From positions 496,001-560,000 of the forward strand of contig BPQB01000005.1 of NCBI GenBank assembly GCA_019973155.2: a stretch of 64,000 bases of DNA, given 5' to 3'. The translations under genes and the position numbers were made by a program. Shown here one piece after another: positions 9,601 to 22,424 of this stretch. Source of the stretch: Phanerochaete sordida (Eukaryota; Basidiomycota; Agaricomycetes; Polyporales; Phanerochaetaceae). The number at the start of each line of letters is the position of its first letter. The stretch's first letter is position 1. Below the pieces are notes generated by a model. That model did no database searches and was not told the DNA's origin. It saw nothing but the letters and a program-made list of their open reading frames with translations.

Positions 9601-12472
9601 TGTAATCACCTTCGGCCGCTGACGTCGCGGCTTCGGCGGATGGGGGGTGACAGGGGATGACGCGCAGGACGTCAGCGCGTGCGGATCGACGGGGCGTGGC
9701 TCGCGAAGGCAGCGCGTCGAACCTTGCCACGGGCTGAGTCACCGCGCGTTAGAGCGTGCGGGGGCGCGACGCGACGCGGCTGAGTCACTGCAGTCAGATA
9801 GGGAGTGACTCTGCCCGGGGAGATGGGGCGCGCGATATGAGCCTGTGTGCGGAGGCGTGATGGCCGGCTTCATACGAGCGCGCGCGCAGGCCTGCATCTG
9901 CAGCGCATCGCGGGCCATCTGCAATGCATCTCGGGCCACTGCACGATCAGAGACGTTTGTCAGCGCGCCAGAGGCTGTCTCGGCGTGCGTGTCAGCAGGC
10001 GATGGGGGTGCTTGGAGATGCGGGACGCACCACGGACCTGCGACGGACCGCGCGGCGCGTCTTGCAACGGGCGACGGGCGACAGACGGTGTGGGCGAAGG
10101 GCGCACGCAGGCGCCGCGCACCGAGGAACCACGGACAGATGTGCGATAGAAGGCGGGGCGTGCGGGTCGATGGGAGTGTGCGTTATCGTTGCGGCGGCAC
10201 AGGCGCGCGCGAGGCCGGAGGGGTCGGCCCAGAAAGGCAAGAGTGCGATAGCGTGCGGCGCGAGGCCCACCGCCGCCACTCGTCCGCACGGGCGACGCGC
10301 AGGCCGTCAGCTGAGGCCTCCGTCCGTCTTCTGTCGCCGGCATGGACGAGCCTGGTAGAAGGCTGCCCTGCGCTGCGTGCGCGCGGCTGGGATCCCCTTC
10401 CCAGAAAAGCAGAAATCCGATATCGAGGAAGCCCGGACAGACCTGCAGACCTCGGTAGAACCCTGCGAGCCCTCAGATGATCCCACCCGAGCGTCAACGT
10501 CGGATGTGCGTGCAGCCCGATGACTGCGTATGCAGCGAAGACCCGGATTCGTGGGGCACGCGATGAAGGCGCGGACTGCAGTGCAGCTGAAATAGACATC
10601 ATTGGTACACAATATGCGATCGGTATTGTGGAGAAATTAGACTCACAGCGTTGTCCTTGTCGCTTGCGACAAAGGTCAAGTGCCGATGATCTATGAAGTG
10701 TTGCAGGGCCTGGTATAAACGCCTATAGCTTGTCCAGTGCAGCTGCAGTGGATGTAGACGAGCATCTACATCTTCCCGATCGGACAAACCGAGGGGCGAC
10801 AGTGCTGGGCGGCTACATAATGAAGTGGTTAGGTTCGCACGCAGATCTCGCACAACAGACAGGCGCACATACCTCGACGCCGGGGAAAGGCAAAAGCCAA
10901 GGCGGTCGCAAAGAGCCTATCGCGGAGTGATAGTGAGACCACATGAGAATAACGCCGGCAATAGCACGACCAGTCCCTGCAATTCGATGGTAGCGCGGGC
11001 ATGTGCCTGCGAACGTTCGCAGGGTGCACTGAACTGAGGCCCATGGCAGAGACGGGACGGTGCGCGGGGTGGCTCCCGCCAGGGGCGGGACGTAGGTCGG
11101 CAGGCTTTACGGGATGCGCTTGGTGAGATCACCGGCCCCCGCGCCGCTGCGTCCCTGGCTCTGCGTCGCAGGTCCCTGTGCATGTGCGGCTGCGTGGGAA
11201 GCCTGGGCAGGTCCGGTGGATGTCGGCAGGGGGCAAGGCCGTATCCGAGCAATGCATGGTGCGCTTTGCACAGACAGGGATAGGAGTTAGCGGCAGGCGG
11301 TAGGTGCATGTGCTGAGCATAGCAGATGGGACGTCCGAGGAGAGTAGAAAGCCGGATTTATCGGTAAGTGTGCTTGGTATAGGATAGGCGTGCGGCGTGA
11401 AACGATTAGTCAGGACAGGGTTTGGCTTAGGCATAGGAGGACGTAGGGGAGAGGATAGGCGCACAGCGCAGGAGCAATGCGAGAGAGTGGGGATGTACCC
11501 GGACGGCTTCATAAGACTAATGAATGGAATCAGAGATGGAACGGCCGAGGAGACGCGAATAACTCGCCGTGTGCGAGTCATATCATCGGGCAGCAGTGGA
11601 GTGGTGTGTGCTCTGGCAACTACCGAGGGCCCAGCGGCGGACTCCTGATTGAAGCCCGGAAGGGGCCCCGGGGGGATCGGGAGGACCGATCGCCTGCGCC
11701 ATCCACTGCCAACGAGGCGAATCTTCGAGAGGGTGGTCATGGGGAGACACGGCGAGGCCTGCGAGTGTTCTAGGACGTCAGCGCGGCCGAGCGGGCAGTC
11801 TCGAATGGCGGAAGCGGGGCATGCGGGCCAGCAGGAATAGGAACAGAGGCAGGTATATTCGGAATGAATGGGCACAGCAGGAGGTACGCCCCGAGGGAGA
11901 GATGCGGAAGCAAAGAGGACTGGCTGCGCGCGAGAGGCGGCGGCACGGTGTCCGGAATCGGGTTAGGGTCTACGGGGCGGCAGGGCGGGATGGGAGCGCG
12001 TCGCCCGCGGGCCGAAGGGAGGCGACGGTCGGGGAGGCTCGGCCGCTTCGCCGCGGGTTGGCCGTGAGGGCAGTGGGCAGCGTGGCCGATGTCTCTTTGG
12101 TTCCGCGGGGTGGCGAGCGTCGAGGGGTGGCACAAAGCGAAGCCCTGCACGAGAGCAAAGCAGACAGTGGCAAGCGACGTTCTTTGTGAGTCGTGGATGG
12201 ACAAAGGCGTGCTGTGGGTGAGGCCGTCCGAGAAGGGGACGTTGCCAACGGCAGCCACCCGGGCGGGCGTCTGTGCTGGGCGACGATTGGCCGAGGAGGG
12301 GGAGTATGTGAACCTCCCGAATGCGGCAAGCTTATCTAATCTCCGAGGTGGGCCTGCACTCGTCCCGGGTGTGCACATTGGTCTTTTCTCGTCCGTGCTT
12401 GGAGGGAGATGTATATCTACGGCCACCCTCCTTCGCAAGCGGTGGCCCTCCTCTGTTGTGCCAGCCCTCCGC
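6620..12472. other. GC-rich gene-poor block 1
   Basis: About 5.9 kb with no gene I can support. CpG and GCGC words are abundant and all six frames contain long openings, as GC-rich DNA produces by chance. Translations are rich in Arg, Ala, Pro and Cys and show no family motif. Small details: a 21-base tandem duplication at 9895-9936 and two TGAGTCA heptamers at 9735 and 9781. No tRNA-like B box with a matching A box was found. It could hold long upstream regulatory DNA, non-coding transcripts or unrecognisable transposon debris. Confidence 0.5.
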
Positions 12473-12478
12473 TATAAA
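12473..12478 (+). promoter_or_regulatory. TATA box of the Ser-rich protein gene
   Basis: TATAAA lies 142 bases before the ATG at 12615, followed by a pyrimidine-rich leader (CCTCCCTCCCGACCCTC and similar), as in many strongly expressed basidiomycete genes. Confidence 0.45.
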
Positions 12479-12614
12479 CCGTCCCTCCTCCCTCCCGACC
12501 CTCGAGCCAGCTACCTCTCCCCGCCGCCGTTGCTACTTCTCACACGGCAGCCCCCCTTATATCAACGCCCGCGCTCGACCGCCAATCAGCCCTCCCCCGT
12601 CCCGACCAACCACC

Positions 12615-13676
12615 ATGTACGACCACTCGCCAAACTCAACATCAACATCACTGCACAGAAAGTCCTCCTCCAAGACACACCTCGCGCTCAAGATGCCGCT
12701 CGCGCACGCCTCGTCGCGCTCCTCGTCGTACCAGCCCAACACCCGCCAGGCGGACATCTCGCGTCTGCTGGACCCCGCGTACGCCTCCTCGTCCTCACAC
12801 GCCGCGCACTCGTCCTCGGGCAACGTCCGCGCGAGCACGCGCGTGTACGTCGACCACACCGGCGAGATGCACGACCCAGACTACCGCGACTTCCCCGTGC
12901 TCCCGCCGCGCCAACAAAAAAACCTGCTCACCAAGCCTCGCCGCTCCTCCTCGACGCACTCGCGCATATCGACCTCGACGTCGACAGCCAGCCGGCCAGA
13001 CCGGTACCGCACGTACCCGCTCGTCGCGCGGCCAGAGTGGGAGCGCGGGTGGGCGACAGAGGTCGAGGACCTGGACGAGGAGGAGGAGGAGCAGTCCTCG
13101 TACGAAGGTGCATACCGCTCTCCGTTCTCCTCTTCGTCGTCCTCGTCAGAGGCCACGCCGTCGAGCCGGCGCGCGAGCCTGCCGCCATCCGTCTACACGT
13201 ACACGCCCTCCACCTACTACTTCAACGAGCCCGCGTCGACCACGTCTTCGCCCGTAGACTCGTTAGAGGAAGAGGAGCGGGATACTACAGGGTGCAGTCC
13301 ATTCGACGATATGGAGGTTGAGGAGGAGGAGCGCGCGCCCGGCAGCCGCACGGCCGCGAGCATACTCAAGAAGATGAAGCGTTCGAGTTCGGGGTCGACA
13401 GTTCCCGTTGCACCCACACGGCTCACGCAAGAAGAGGACAAGGAGAACCAACATCGCGAAATGCAATTCATGGATCGGGACGACGACGACGTGTAAGTCT
13501 AATTCTCCGGTTCGCTTTCGAACGCGACGCTGACTGCCTTGCTCTCGAATAGTCCTTCGTGCACACACATACTGCACCGACACCTGCGTGCCCTGAACCT
13601 TCGGCTACGCTTTGGTGTCTTCCACGCGAAGCGTCGGTTGTCGATCTCCCGGCGGAAGAACTCTTCCTCGTCGTAA
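12615..13676 (+). CDS. Unrecognised Ser-rich disordered protein
   Basis: Exon 1 is 12615-13492 and exon 2 is 13553-13676; the intron 13493-13552 has GTAAGT...AATAG ends, and the spliced frame is 1002 nt, 333 residues. Without splicing, translation would stop at the TAA inside the donor. The protein is mostly disordered: a Ser/Thr-rich N-terminus (SPNSTSTSLHRKSSSK), a short conserved-looking block (VYVDHTGEMHDPDYRDFPVL), acidic runs (DLDEEEEEQ, MEVEEEE), Ser homopolymers, and a KKMKRSSSGS segment. Exon 2 adds a basic end (HRHLRALNLRLRFGVFHAKR). The HTGEMHDPDYRDFP block and basic tail look like the most constrained parts. No function can be assigned. Confidence 0.65.
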
Positions 13677-16600
13677 ACTAGAAGCTATCCCCACGTTCTT
13701 CTGCAGCGATACCCTCTGCATCATCATGAGACCTGTTCTGTCTTGCATCGCCTCGCCCGAGACCAGGCCGACGCCTCCGAACGAACGCAACCACGCATGC
13801 ACGTATCCTTATGATTATCATCACCATCGCCAGTACGCGCAACGCTTCACGGTCCTGGACTCGGAAGACGGGCGGGGCTTTGGCCTGCTCGTGTCCCTGC
13901 CTTACGCTATCTATCGCCATCCATCCACGCGCCCTCCAGGACACGCAGAACGGCGTTCACGAATATGACCAAATCCACGCTCCGCGGTCTCGGTCTCTCG
14001 CACTCATTCCAGTTGTCTCACTCATGCAATCAAGTCTGAACAATCATCACGATCATCCACACACTTTCTTGCAACCTTCACGCTTGCTCTTCACATCCCA
14101 CATCTTGTCCTTCACGCTGTGCCATATTTTTTGCATATTCGCTTTCCGCCTACCTGCATGCACCCTGCTCACATGCACATTGTGCCCTGGCCTCTTTTTT
14201 ATTCGCCGTGGCACACACACCCCTTCTTTTTTCTTCTTCCGCGCGTGGTCGCTCGCCGCACATGATATTTTTTACGGGTTTCTTTGGGTCGACTAGGTTG
14301 TAGTAGTTGGTGGGGAAGATGATGACAGGATACGGAATTTACAGCCTACGCGCGATGTACCCAGCGACGCCATGCCTTCATACCTCCACGATGTACTTTC
14401 GTAGCACGCACACCTGCTGTCGCTAGATGACCGCTATGCACCCTGCAATGAACAACGAGATACGAACGAGATGCCCTCTGCCCGAGTGTGACAAGCCGTG
14501 CCTCGCCCCGCGTCCAGAGGCTCGCGTAGCGCAGCCGGCCAATCAAGGCGCGCCGTAGCCGCTGACAAAATCAATTTGACAGCCAGCCGGCCGCGGCCCA
14601 CGCCAGCCTGCCCTCGCGTCGCCAGCCCGCGCAAAGCTCATCCTCATCCCTGCGCACCCGCCAACCGTCTCTGCCTTCTGTCCCCGCCAGCCGACGCACA
14701 TCAGCAACGCGCACGCCCCATCTTTGCGTTGCGCGCTGCGCACGCAGACGCTTCGCGCGCAGGCGGCGACGGGGGCACAGGGCATCGCTCGCCGCGCATC
14801 ATGTGCCCCGCCGTGCAGCCGTGCATCAGCCCGGCCATCGAGTGCGGGCCTCGCTAGCGCGGTTCGGCCTTTTGGTGCGTCTGCGGCCTCCTCCCTGCTT
14901 TGCGAGGCGGCGTGCCTCGTGTTTTTGCGTGGAATATTCTACGTGCGTTGAGGGCCTGCCGCGCGCCGCGCGCCCTGCCCTAATCGCGCTGCTAATCTGC
15001 CTGGCTGGCCTCGTGCACGGTTCGAGAAGGTGCGGCGCCCTGCGCTGAACGGTTCTTGCTACGGCCGAGGAGCTGCTGCGACGCGGTGGGGTGACGGTGC
15101 GCAGCGAGGCACGCCCAACTCTATCTGCGGCGCAGTGCACCCCGCCGCACCCGCCGCGCGGTGCTGGGCCCCGCACACAGCCCCCAGCCCTCGCACGCCC
15201 GCGCCGCAGGCCCTATGGGACACACATCGTGCACTGCAGCGATGCTCAGGCCTGAGGCCCAAACGCGAGGATCAATCTGGTTGTTCGTGCAGGCTGGCAC
15301 ACGGCCGTGCACACCCCGGTGCGTCTGCTCCACCCTATTCCGAATGCGCACGCGCCCTGACGAGGGCCGAGCGGTCACAGGTGCGCGCGGCGCGTCGCGG
15401 ACACGCACACGCGGCACCAGCAAGCTCACAAGCGGGCTCGCGCCGACCACCACCGCTGAATGGCGCGCGGTGTCTGTCGCGCGACCTGGCACAGGAGGCG
15501 CACGCGTCAAGCCATTCGGAATACGCTTCGACGTGTGTGGGCATCTGCCTCCGCCCGCCATCCACTCGCCGGCTGCTCACGTCAGCACACGACGCGTCCA
15601 GACGCTGCTCGAATGGCGCGTGTGCGCGGGCGCTGGGGCCCCCGATGGCGCCGCGCCCCACGCCCGCCTTTGCTTCCGCGCGCCGTGCGGCGGGCTCGGA
15701 CCGGACGGCGATGCGCCTCGGATCGGGACGAGCCTGATCGGACCAGGAGCGCGCCGGGACGGATGGCGCGCGGGCGCCTCCTGCGCTCTGCTCCTCGCCC
15801 GCCCTTGCTTCGCCCTTCGTATTTTTGGTGGGCGTGCGCGAGGCCCGCTTCGGGATGCGCTTCGGGCGGACCCTTGCTGGATGCGCATATCAAGGATATC
15901 ACAGCTGACGGTGCGCGTGCGGCCGCGCGGGCTCGAAATAACGCTGATGGCCCCCGTATGGACGCAGGGTGTGGGACGGGCAGCGCACGCTAGGGCAGCC
16001 CTCTGCCCGTGGCGGGCTCCAGAGCGCGTTCGCGGCGTGCAGCGCGCACCGCTTTTACCCGTGTCTGCGCTGCCGCGCCCCGGCGAGCACCCGCCTGTGG
16101 GCAGAAGGCTGCCCGGCGCGTGCTGTACGGGGCTCGCGCGATGTGCCCGCGGATTGCGTTTGCGTCTGCCCCTAGGCCTGGAGCACGCACAACACGGCGC
16201 ACACGAGAGGTCGCAGACTGCCTTGGCATGTTCTTCATCTAAGCTTTCGCGGTGCGTGCGGCGGCCTGGGAGCCCCCGGGCCGCATTCTGCATGTCTCAT
16301 TCCCTCTGTCGTCGTTTAGTCTCGCGCGCAGGCAGCTCAGGCAGACACGCGCACGCCAGGCCGCGTCCCCCAGCCCAAGACTGCTCCCGCGGCCGCCAGG
16401 CGTGCGTGGCGCAGGCGGCGCGCGGGGTGCCGAGATGCACGGCCGCGCCAGTCCCGGGCGATGCGGTGCACAACGCGGGCATCTCCGCGCATATTGCGGG
16501 GCTGGCGCGTCGTGCGGCTGCCGCGGTGTGGAGAATCAGGCGTGCGGGGCCCCTTGCCCCTGCCCCTGCCCCGCGCGGGCCTCTGCGGGCGTCGCGCAGC

Positions 16601-19600
16601 GCGGCGCAGGCGGGCGATATGAGCCCGGATCACGACACTGCTATCGCTGCAGGCGAGCCTCTGCTGCAGATGCCATCGCCGCATCGACGCAGGGCGAGGT
16701 AGGAGGGGTGCCGCGCTGTGCCGCCTCTGCGGCAGGGCTTCCCCAGACGAGGACGCCTCGTAATGGGCTGCTGCACCAGACGTACAGGCCGGCGCCGAGT
16801 CTGTGCGTGCGTGCTGTGATACGCGTGGCACTGCATGTTGTATTCCGAGCAGCCCTAGGAAGGTTGCCCAGCTCGAGGCAGGGAAGCGATATGCGGGGGC
16901 GGATATGTGGAATGGACGCTGGGGCACCGCGAGGCGTACGGTCCTAGCAAACTCTGTACCACAGCCATCGCACCAGCTTCTGCTGCGTGTGTTTTGTCGC
17001 GGGGCACAATACAGCGCATCTTGGTGACAACACCGCACGTAATAGAATCGCTGCGAGTGCACAATAAACCGAGCTGCTGCAGTCGGGCTGATGATCGTGC
17101 GCGGCCCCCTAGACAGACACCCGGCTATCTGGGCGCACGGCGGCGCGTCGGCGATGGCATCACTCTGATCCGGGCGATCCAGCCTCGCGCCGGCGCCCGA
17201 TGCGTCCGCTGTGTTCGCTCTGTGCACTCGCAGTGTCGAACCCAGTCTCTGGCAGGAGACCCGCACCGAAGCCGTAGCACACCTGCAAACCTCCCAGATG
17301 CATGCACGCACACCCACCGGAGCCTGTCGCGCCCCGCCGCTGCGCGTGGTGGCATGACCGGCCACGACCCACTGCGCCCGCAGCCATCCTCCGCCCACGG
17401 CGGCGCACGCGCCCCGCCGCGTTTCCCCCAGGTTACCCCGCATGGCGCGCACGGCCACACACCCGCACATGCTCGCGCGCGGCGCAGCATCTGAGGCAGG
17501 CAGGCCGCTCCCAGGTCCCCCAGCCCGTCGCGGCCGCGCATGCCGCCTGATCCAGGCGCCTCCCGCGCTCGGGCGCCTTTCGACGCTTTCTCGTGCGGAT
17601 CCTCACAGGCCCGTCGCGCGTCGCCCGCTATCGCTGCCTGCGCGCGCGCGGTGCCTGTGCTCGCGGCGCAGGTGGCCCTGTCACGTTCGTCTGTTTTCGC
17701 GCGGCGGCCCCCGTGTTTCCGCCTGCACGACAGCGTCCGCGATCGCCCTCGCGTCTCTGCAGGCTTCTGCCCGCCCCGGGCGAGAACCTCGGCGAAACCG
17801 CGACGCGGTGTGGGTCCACGTCTAATCGCTGCCGCATCGCCGAGCGTGTGTGCCTAATCATGGGCCCGTCGAGCGATTGGCTCGCGCGGATGCACGCTGC
17901 GCACAGAGATCGGGGGCCGGGGCGGGCGTGATAGGCAGGTGCGAACGCGAACGCGCCCTGGCAGGTCGATCCGACGAGGACCCATCCGGCGCCGACGATG
18001 CGCGTGTGCAGATTGCACCGCGGCTGCGATAGGTTGCTCGGAAGGTGCTGCTGAATGCCAGTTATCACGCTAGATTCACGGATGGTCCAGATGTCCGGTT
18101 TTTCTAGGCTGCGCGCGCATGGTGCTCCTCCATGACCTGTCCTCCTGCCGAGGCTGAGGCTATGCCACGGAATGGTGTGCAGGACGGAGCTGTTCGAAAG
18201 GACATACGGAAAGGTATTACCGCGATACTCCCTGTCCGGCCCGCAATACGAAGGTGCAGGCGCGTTCACCAGAGACAGGTTCGAGTATTACATCTCAGCA
18301 CATCTCCGGGCCGCCAAGGAAGTCATAGGCATTCGCGAGTCTTCCTCACCATTAGCAGACTAGGGGCAAATCGACCTCCTACGATCATAAACTCCGAAAT
18401 TCGAGAATCCGCTGCATCCAGACGTAAGTCTAGTATACCCTCAAGGGTTGATCCTTGGCTCAGCTAGCAGTCGATTGCAGGTATTTTCCGCTCGCAATCG
18501 GCACACCCTACATGCATTTCCGGTGCAGAACACACAGGGTACCACAGAAGTCGCGCAGAAGCCCCAAATTTACGACATCCGAATGCCCACTTGGTGGTCC
18601 ATAGCGCCATACGGACGATTGCGCACATGAGACCCTGGCCGTCTCCAAAAACCCACGTATGGCACTGCCAGCTCCCGCTGTGCACGGTGCGCCCCGTCCG
18701 GAACAGCCTTACGTCCGCGAAACCGCTGGGCGGCGCACGCATGCTCAGCCCGTCGCGCGGACCAAGACACTACGGGCAAAGCGGCCAGGATCACATGCGC
18801 CGCACGGAAGGGGATGCGATAGCGGCCACGCCGCGCGTAGGTCGCCGGCCGCGATAGCAGGCAACCGCTTTACTCGCCGCGCGCGCCGCCACGCCTGCTC
18901 CCGCGGAATTCGCTACGTCATGCGAATCCCCACCGTCTGTCGTCGCGCGCAAATCCAGCAACGGCTGCCGTCACATGCATTCGAGAACGCCTTCGAGGGC
19001 GCGCCGCGCGGCGGCCACGCGCACGCCGCGAGGCCCGCGCCCCTGGGGCCCCGCACGCGTTGGGCCGCCGCAGCCGCGCGCAGCCTCCGCGCGCGACCAC
19101 TGCACCTGCCCGATGCGGCGCCCGCGCACGCTCGCACGCCACCACGCCGTAGCCCCGTCCGCCCGCGCTGCCGTCACCCGCCGGCGCGCCCAGCAGCGTG
19201 CGCTGCCTTACCTAATTTTCTGCGCGGCGTGTGCCACCGGCCCCAGGCCCTGTCGCCCCCGCACGCCCCCGCACGCGACTTGCGCACGCCCGCGCGCACC
19301 GCCCCCTCGCCACAAAACGCGCATATATTCCGCGCGATGGTACGCAGGACGCAGCAGCTGACCCGCCTCGTTGGGCCCCGCGCGCCGCGCTGCACGGCAC
19401 GCCCCCTGGTGCGTGCTCGGCGTGCGACGTTTGCCTTGATTATCTGGAGCTGGTGCGTGCGTTACTGAATGCAAACGGCATTTTAGGTGGACGGCGGCCG
19501 CGCTGGGAGGGCCCCTACATGCGTGCGCCGCCTGGTGCGCTCTGCGGTCGCGGTCGCTCTGGACGCCGTGCGACGTCGCGCCAAAGGCGGGTGATCTCCA

Positions 19601-22321
19601 CTGCATTCGCGACCCCCGTTCGCCTGTACCTCTGCACATCATTCCCTGCGTCTCCGCGATTCGCACTCGCATCGCACACAGCCCGCACGCCGTCACGCGT
19701 CCCACACACCCCTTCACCTCCCTTCACGTCTCTTCACTCAACTCACGCAGCCCAGCGCAGACCCTGCACCGGCGACCTACGCGCACCCCGCGAGTCTCGG
19801 AAGCGACGCGGTGTCTCAGCGCGCTGATGCGTCCGCACATCACGTCGCCTGCCTGCCGCCCCCCCTTGCTTCTCACCTCACCTCGACCTTCCTACCCTCC
19901 CACAAAATTCTCGCTGCACAGTTTTCTGATCGCGGGGTGCGTGCGCCATACGGTGCACGTCGCCGCCGCCTGGGAGCCGCACCGCGTGGCTGATGCCCGC
20001 CCGCCGGCTGTAGAAAGGCAGAGCGAGCCTCGAGGCAGGGGAAGACGTGACGTGGCCGCGGAGTCGCGTGGACGCGTGAAGGTGCGGCAGCGAAGCAGCA
20101 GAGTTGTGCTCGCGGATGCGAGACACGGGCGAGCAGAGGCCTGTCCGAGGGTCAGTTTGCGTGTGGTACGCGGCGCTGCGGTGGAAGGGTGGCGAAGCGT
20201 ACGGCGAGGGTGAGAAGTCTTGAAGTGAAGGGTGGCGAGGATGATGCGGTTGCGAGGGGCGAACTCGGTATGTCTGACTGCTGCGCAGATATCGTGTCGG
20301 TGTGCTTTGCGGGCTTCTGACGTAGTCGCATTGCAGGCACTTGCCAGTACGCTCATCCTCAAAGTGCAGCGTAAGGCCATGCACGAGTGCGCTCTGCACT
20401 TCTGCGAGTCGGACTCCTGCTGACGGAGGCGACCGCACACTTGACCAGGCACATGTCCCCGCGCCTTCCGGCGACGTATGCAAGGCTATTTTCCCAGCCA
20501 ATTGCGCCGTGAAGAGCGCGCCCGCCCACGCGAAAGCGCACTCGTCCCCGCGAAAAGCAGCGGCTGCGCAGGGCAGAAGTCGAAGGGGACCACGTTCATT
20601 TATCAGATGTGGTGCCGCGTGTGAGCATGTGTACGGACCGTGCTCGTGGCTTCTGAATCTCAGACTTGCGCAGATTGCGTTGCCGCAGGCTGGCGATCCC
20701 GATCCCGCCGCGCGATCCGCATCCCGACGACCAGCCGCGCCAGGGCGCGCGACATCATCCTCGCCGTTCGCGGCGGGATGCAGAGGACTTGCCACTACTG
20801 TACGCCAGTCCGTTGTAGCATCTGGGACGGTAGACGGTGCATGGCATGGTGACTCGCAGCCGGCCGTCGGTGGAGTGGATCGGGCGCCTGCCGCCCCAGC
20901 GCGCCCCAATCCGGCAGCCGAAGTGCTTGAACGATAGCGTGTTAGTGGGTTCTACTATCCTTTGCACGCTGTCGCAGGAGCCCCTGAGTGGTGGGCTACA
21001 TAAACCAGACATTGCTTATCGCGTCGCCGCCCTCTCCTTTGCCCCCACCCCCACCAGCCCCCACTCTTGCCCTCCCTCTCCCTCTATCTCCCCATGCGTT
21101 TCCCGGCCTTGACAACGCCCACGCGGACAGCCCGTCGTCGGTTGAAAGCTGCTGCTATCGGTACTGCGTAACAGGTGAGCACCAGGGCACAGGGCTCGCG
21201 GCGGGCACCCTCGTCGTTCTCGAACCGTGCTGGACGTGCTAAACTCGCAAACTAGACCGGCGGATAGCCTCGGCCGAGCCCGCATGCGTATCGCTGCCTA
21301 TCGTCGTATCGCGGCCTCTACGCCAGGGACACGAAAAAGAGGTCGTGTGCAGCCAAGTGAGGCAGGCGGCGCGGTTGCTCAGCCTGCAGAATCCGCGCGC
21401 CCCCAGTGGACATCGATCGCGCGCGGTTGGCTTCTGGCGACGCGCCGCGCCCCCGCCGTGCCTCAATCAGCGGGCAAACGGTGTAAGCAGCCTCCTTACC
21501 CCAGGTTTTAGTGCGGTTGCTTATCTGCGGGCAGCTGCGCATCAAACTTCGTGCGATCGACATTTTTGGGTGTGCGCGGCGGCGCGCGGGCATAATTTTT
21601 TTCGCGCGCGCGGGGCGGGAGATAAGGCCTGCTGGCCAAGCCGCCGGTGCGCGCGAGCATGTGCTCGCTGTTCTTCGTGCAGTTCATAAGCGATGGTGGG
21701 TTCTCTTGGTTTCTGGCTTTGCCCCGCCCTCGCTCTGACTCGACCCCTCTAAATTTATTTTGCTGGCTTTTCCAGATTTCTGCGCTGCTCTGTTCACTCT
21801 CCTCGCCGTGGTCAACACCCTTCCGCTGGGCACACTTGCCGCCGTCACCGGGGGAAGGCGCTCCCGCGGGGCGGGGTACGTATCCCGAAGGAGCAGTCGG
21901 GGCGCGGCGCCCCGGTGCGCCACAATGGCTCGGCGCCCGTTTGGGAATGGAGGCTAAATCGCTTTGTCGGATTGGCTGCAGGACGGGCGCCAGCGCGGGC
22001 GGCGCCGGGACGTGGCTCTATTCGGCGAGCGCGGCCGGCACTGGGTCACCTTTGAGGAGGAGGATTTGGAATTCGGACGCGGGGTTTGGAAGGATCGATG
22101 CAGTGCTTGCAAATTCTGGCAGCTCTCCCGCCCAGCTCGCGCGACGGCCGCCCCTCGCACGCGAAAATTGCAGGCCCTTCTCGCGTAGATCGAATTATCA
22201 GGACAGCCATTTGCCGGCAATATCCTTCTCCTTGCTCTGGGGCTCTACGCGAAGCCGCTATGGTGACGCCTGTGGCGGCCTCGGTGGAGTCAGCCGCCTG
22301 ATGGTCCCACTCAGACCCAGG
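13677..22321. other. 3' flank (to about 14.3 kb) and GC-rich gene-poor block 2
   Basis: The first 600 bases are pyrimidine-rich and probably 3' untranslated sequence of the preceding gene. The remaining roughly 8 kb is GC-rich with no supportable gene. Long open frames exist on both strands, the longest about 513 codons (15161-16702), but they overlap one another in several frames, are rich in Cys/Arg/Pro and show no conserved motif. A segment at 19321-19367 shares two blocks with the permease promoter at 22321. Confidence 0.5.
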
Positions 22322-22327
22322 TATATA
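22322..22327 (+). promoter_or_regulatory. TATA box of the amino-acid permease gene
   Basis: TATATA lies 103 bases before the ATG at 22425 and is followed by a CT-rich leader. The element and its flank (ATTCCGCGCGA) occur once more at 19.3 kb. Confidence 0.5.
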
Positions 22328-22424
22328 TTCCGCGCGAGCTGACCCGCTCCCTCCACCTGCTCTCCTGGCTGCTTGCGACACCCAAGAGCTCGCCCCTCAC
22401 GACCTTCACGACTCGTAACTTGCC

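Noticed and set aside
11129..11875. 248-codon open frame on the minus strand in desert 1
   Set aside because: The translation lacks any family motif and competes with several plus-strand frames.
15161..16702. 513-codon open frame in desert 2
   Set aside because: The DNA there is very GC-rich, so stops are rare in all frames; long frames overlap on the other strand, the translation is rich in Cys, Arg and Pro and no motif is visible. Long but not convincing without transcript or homology evidence.
18172..18363. 63-codon frame with protein-like local sequence (RDRFEYYISAHLRAAKEVIG)
   Set aside because: Codon choice is not biased like neighbouring genes, no splice partners were found, and the length is within chance.
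19878..20909. 343-codon open frame on the minus strand
   Set aside because: Same reasons: GC-rich background, competing frames, no recognisable domain.
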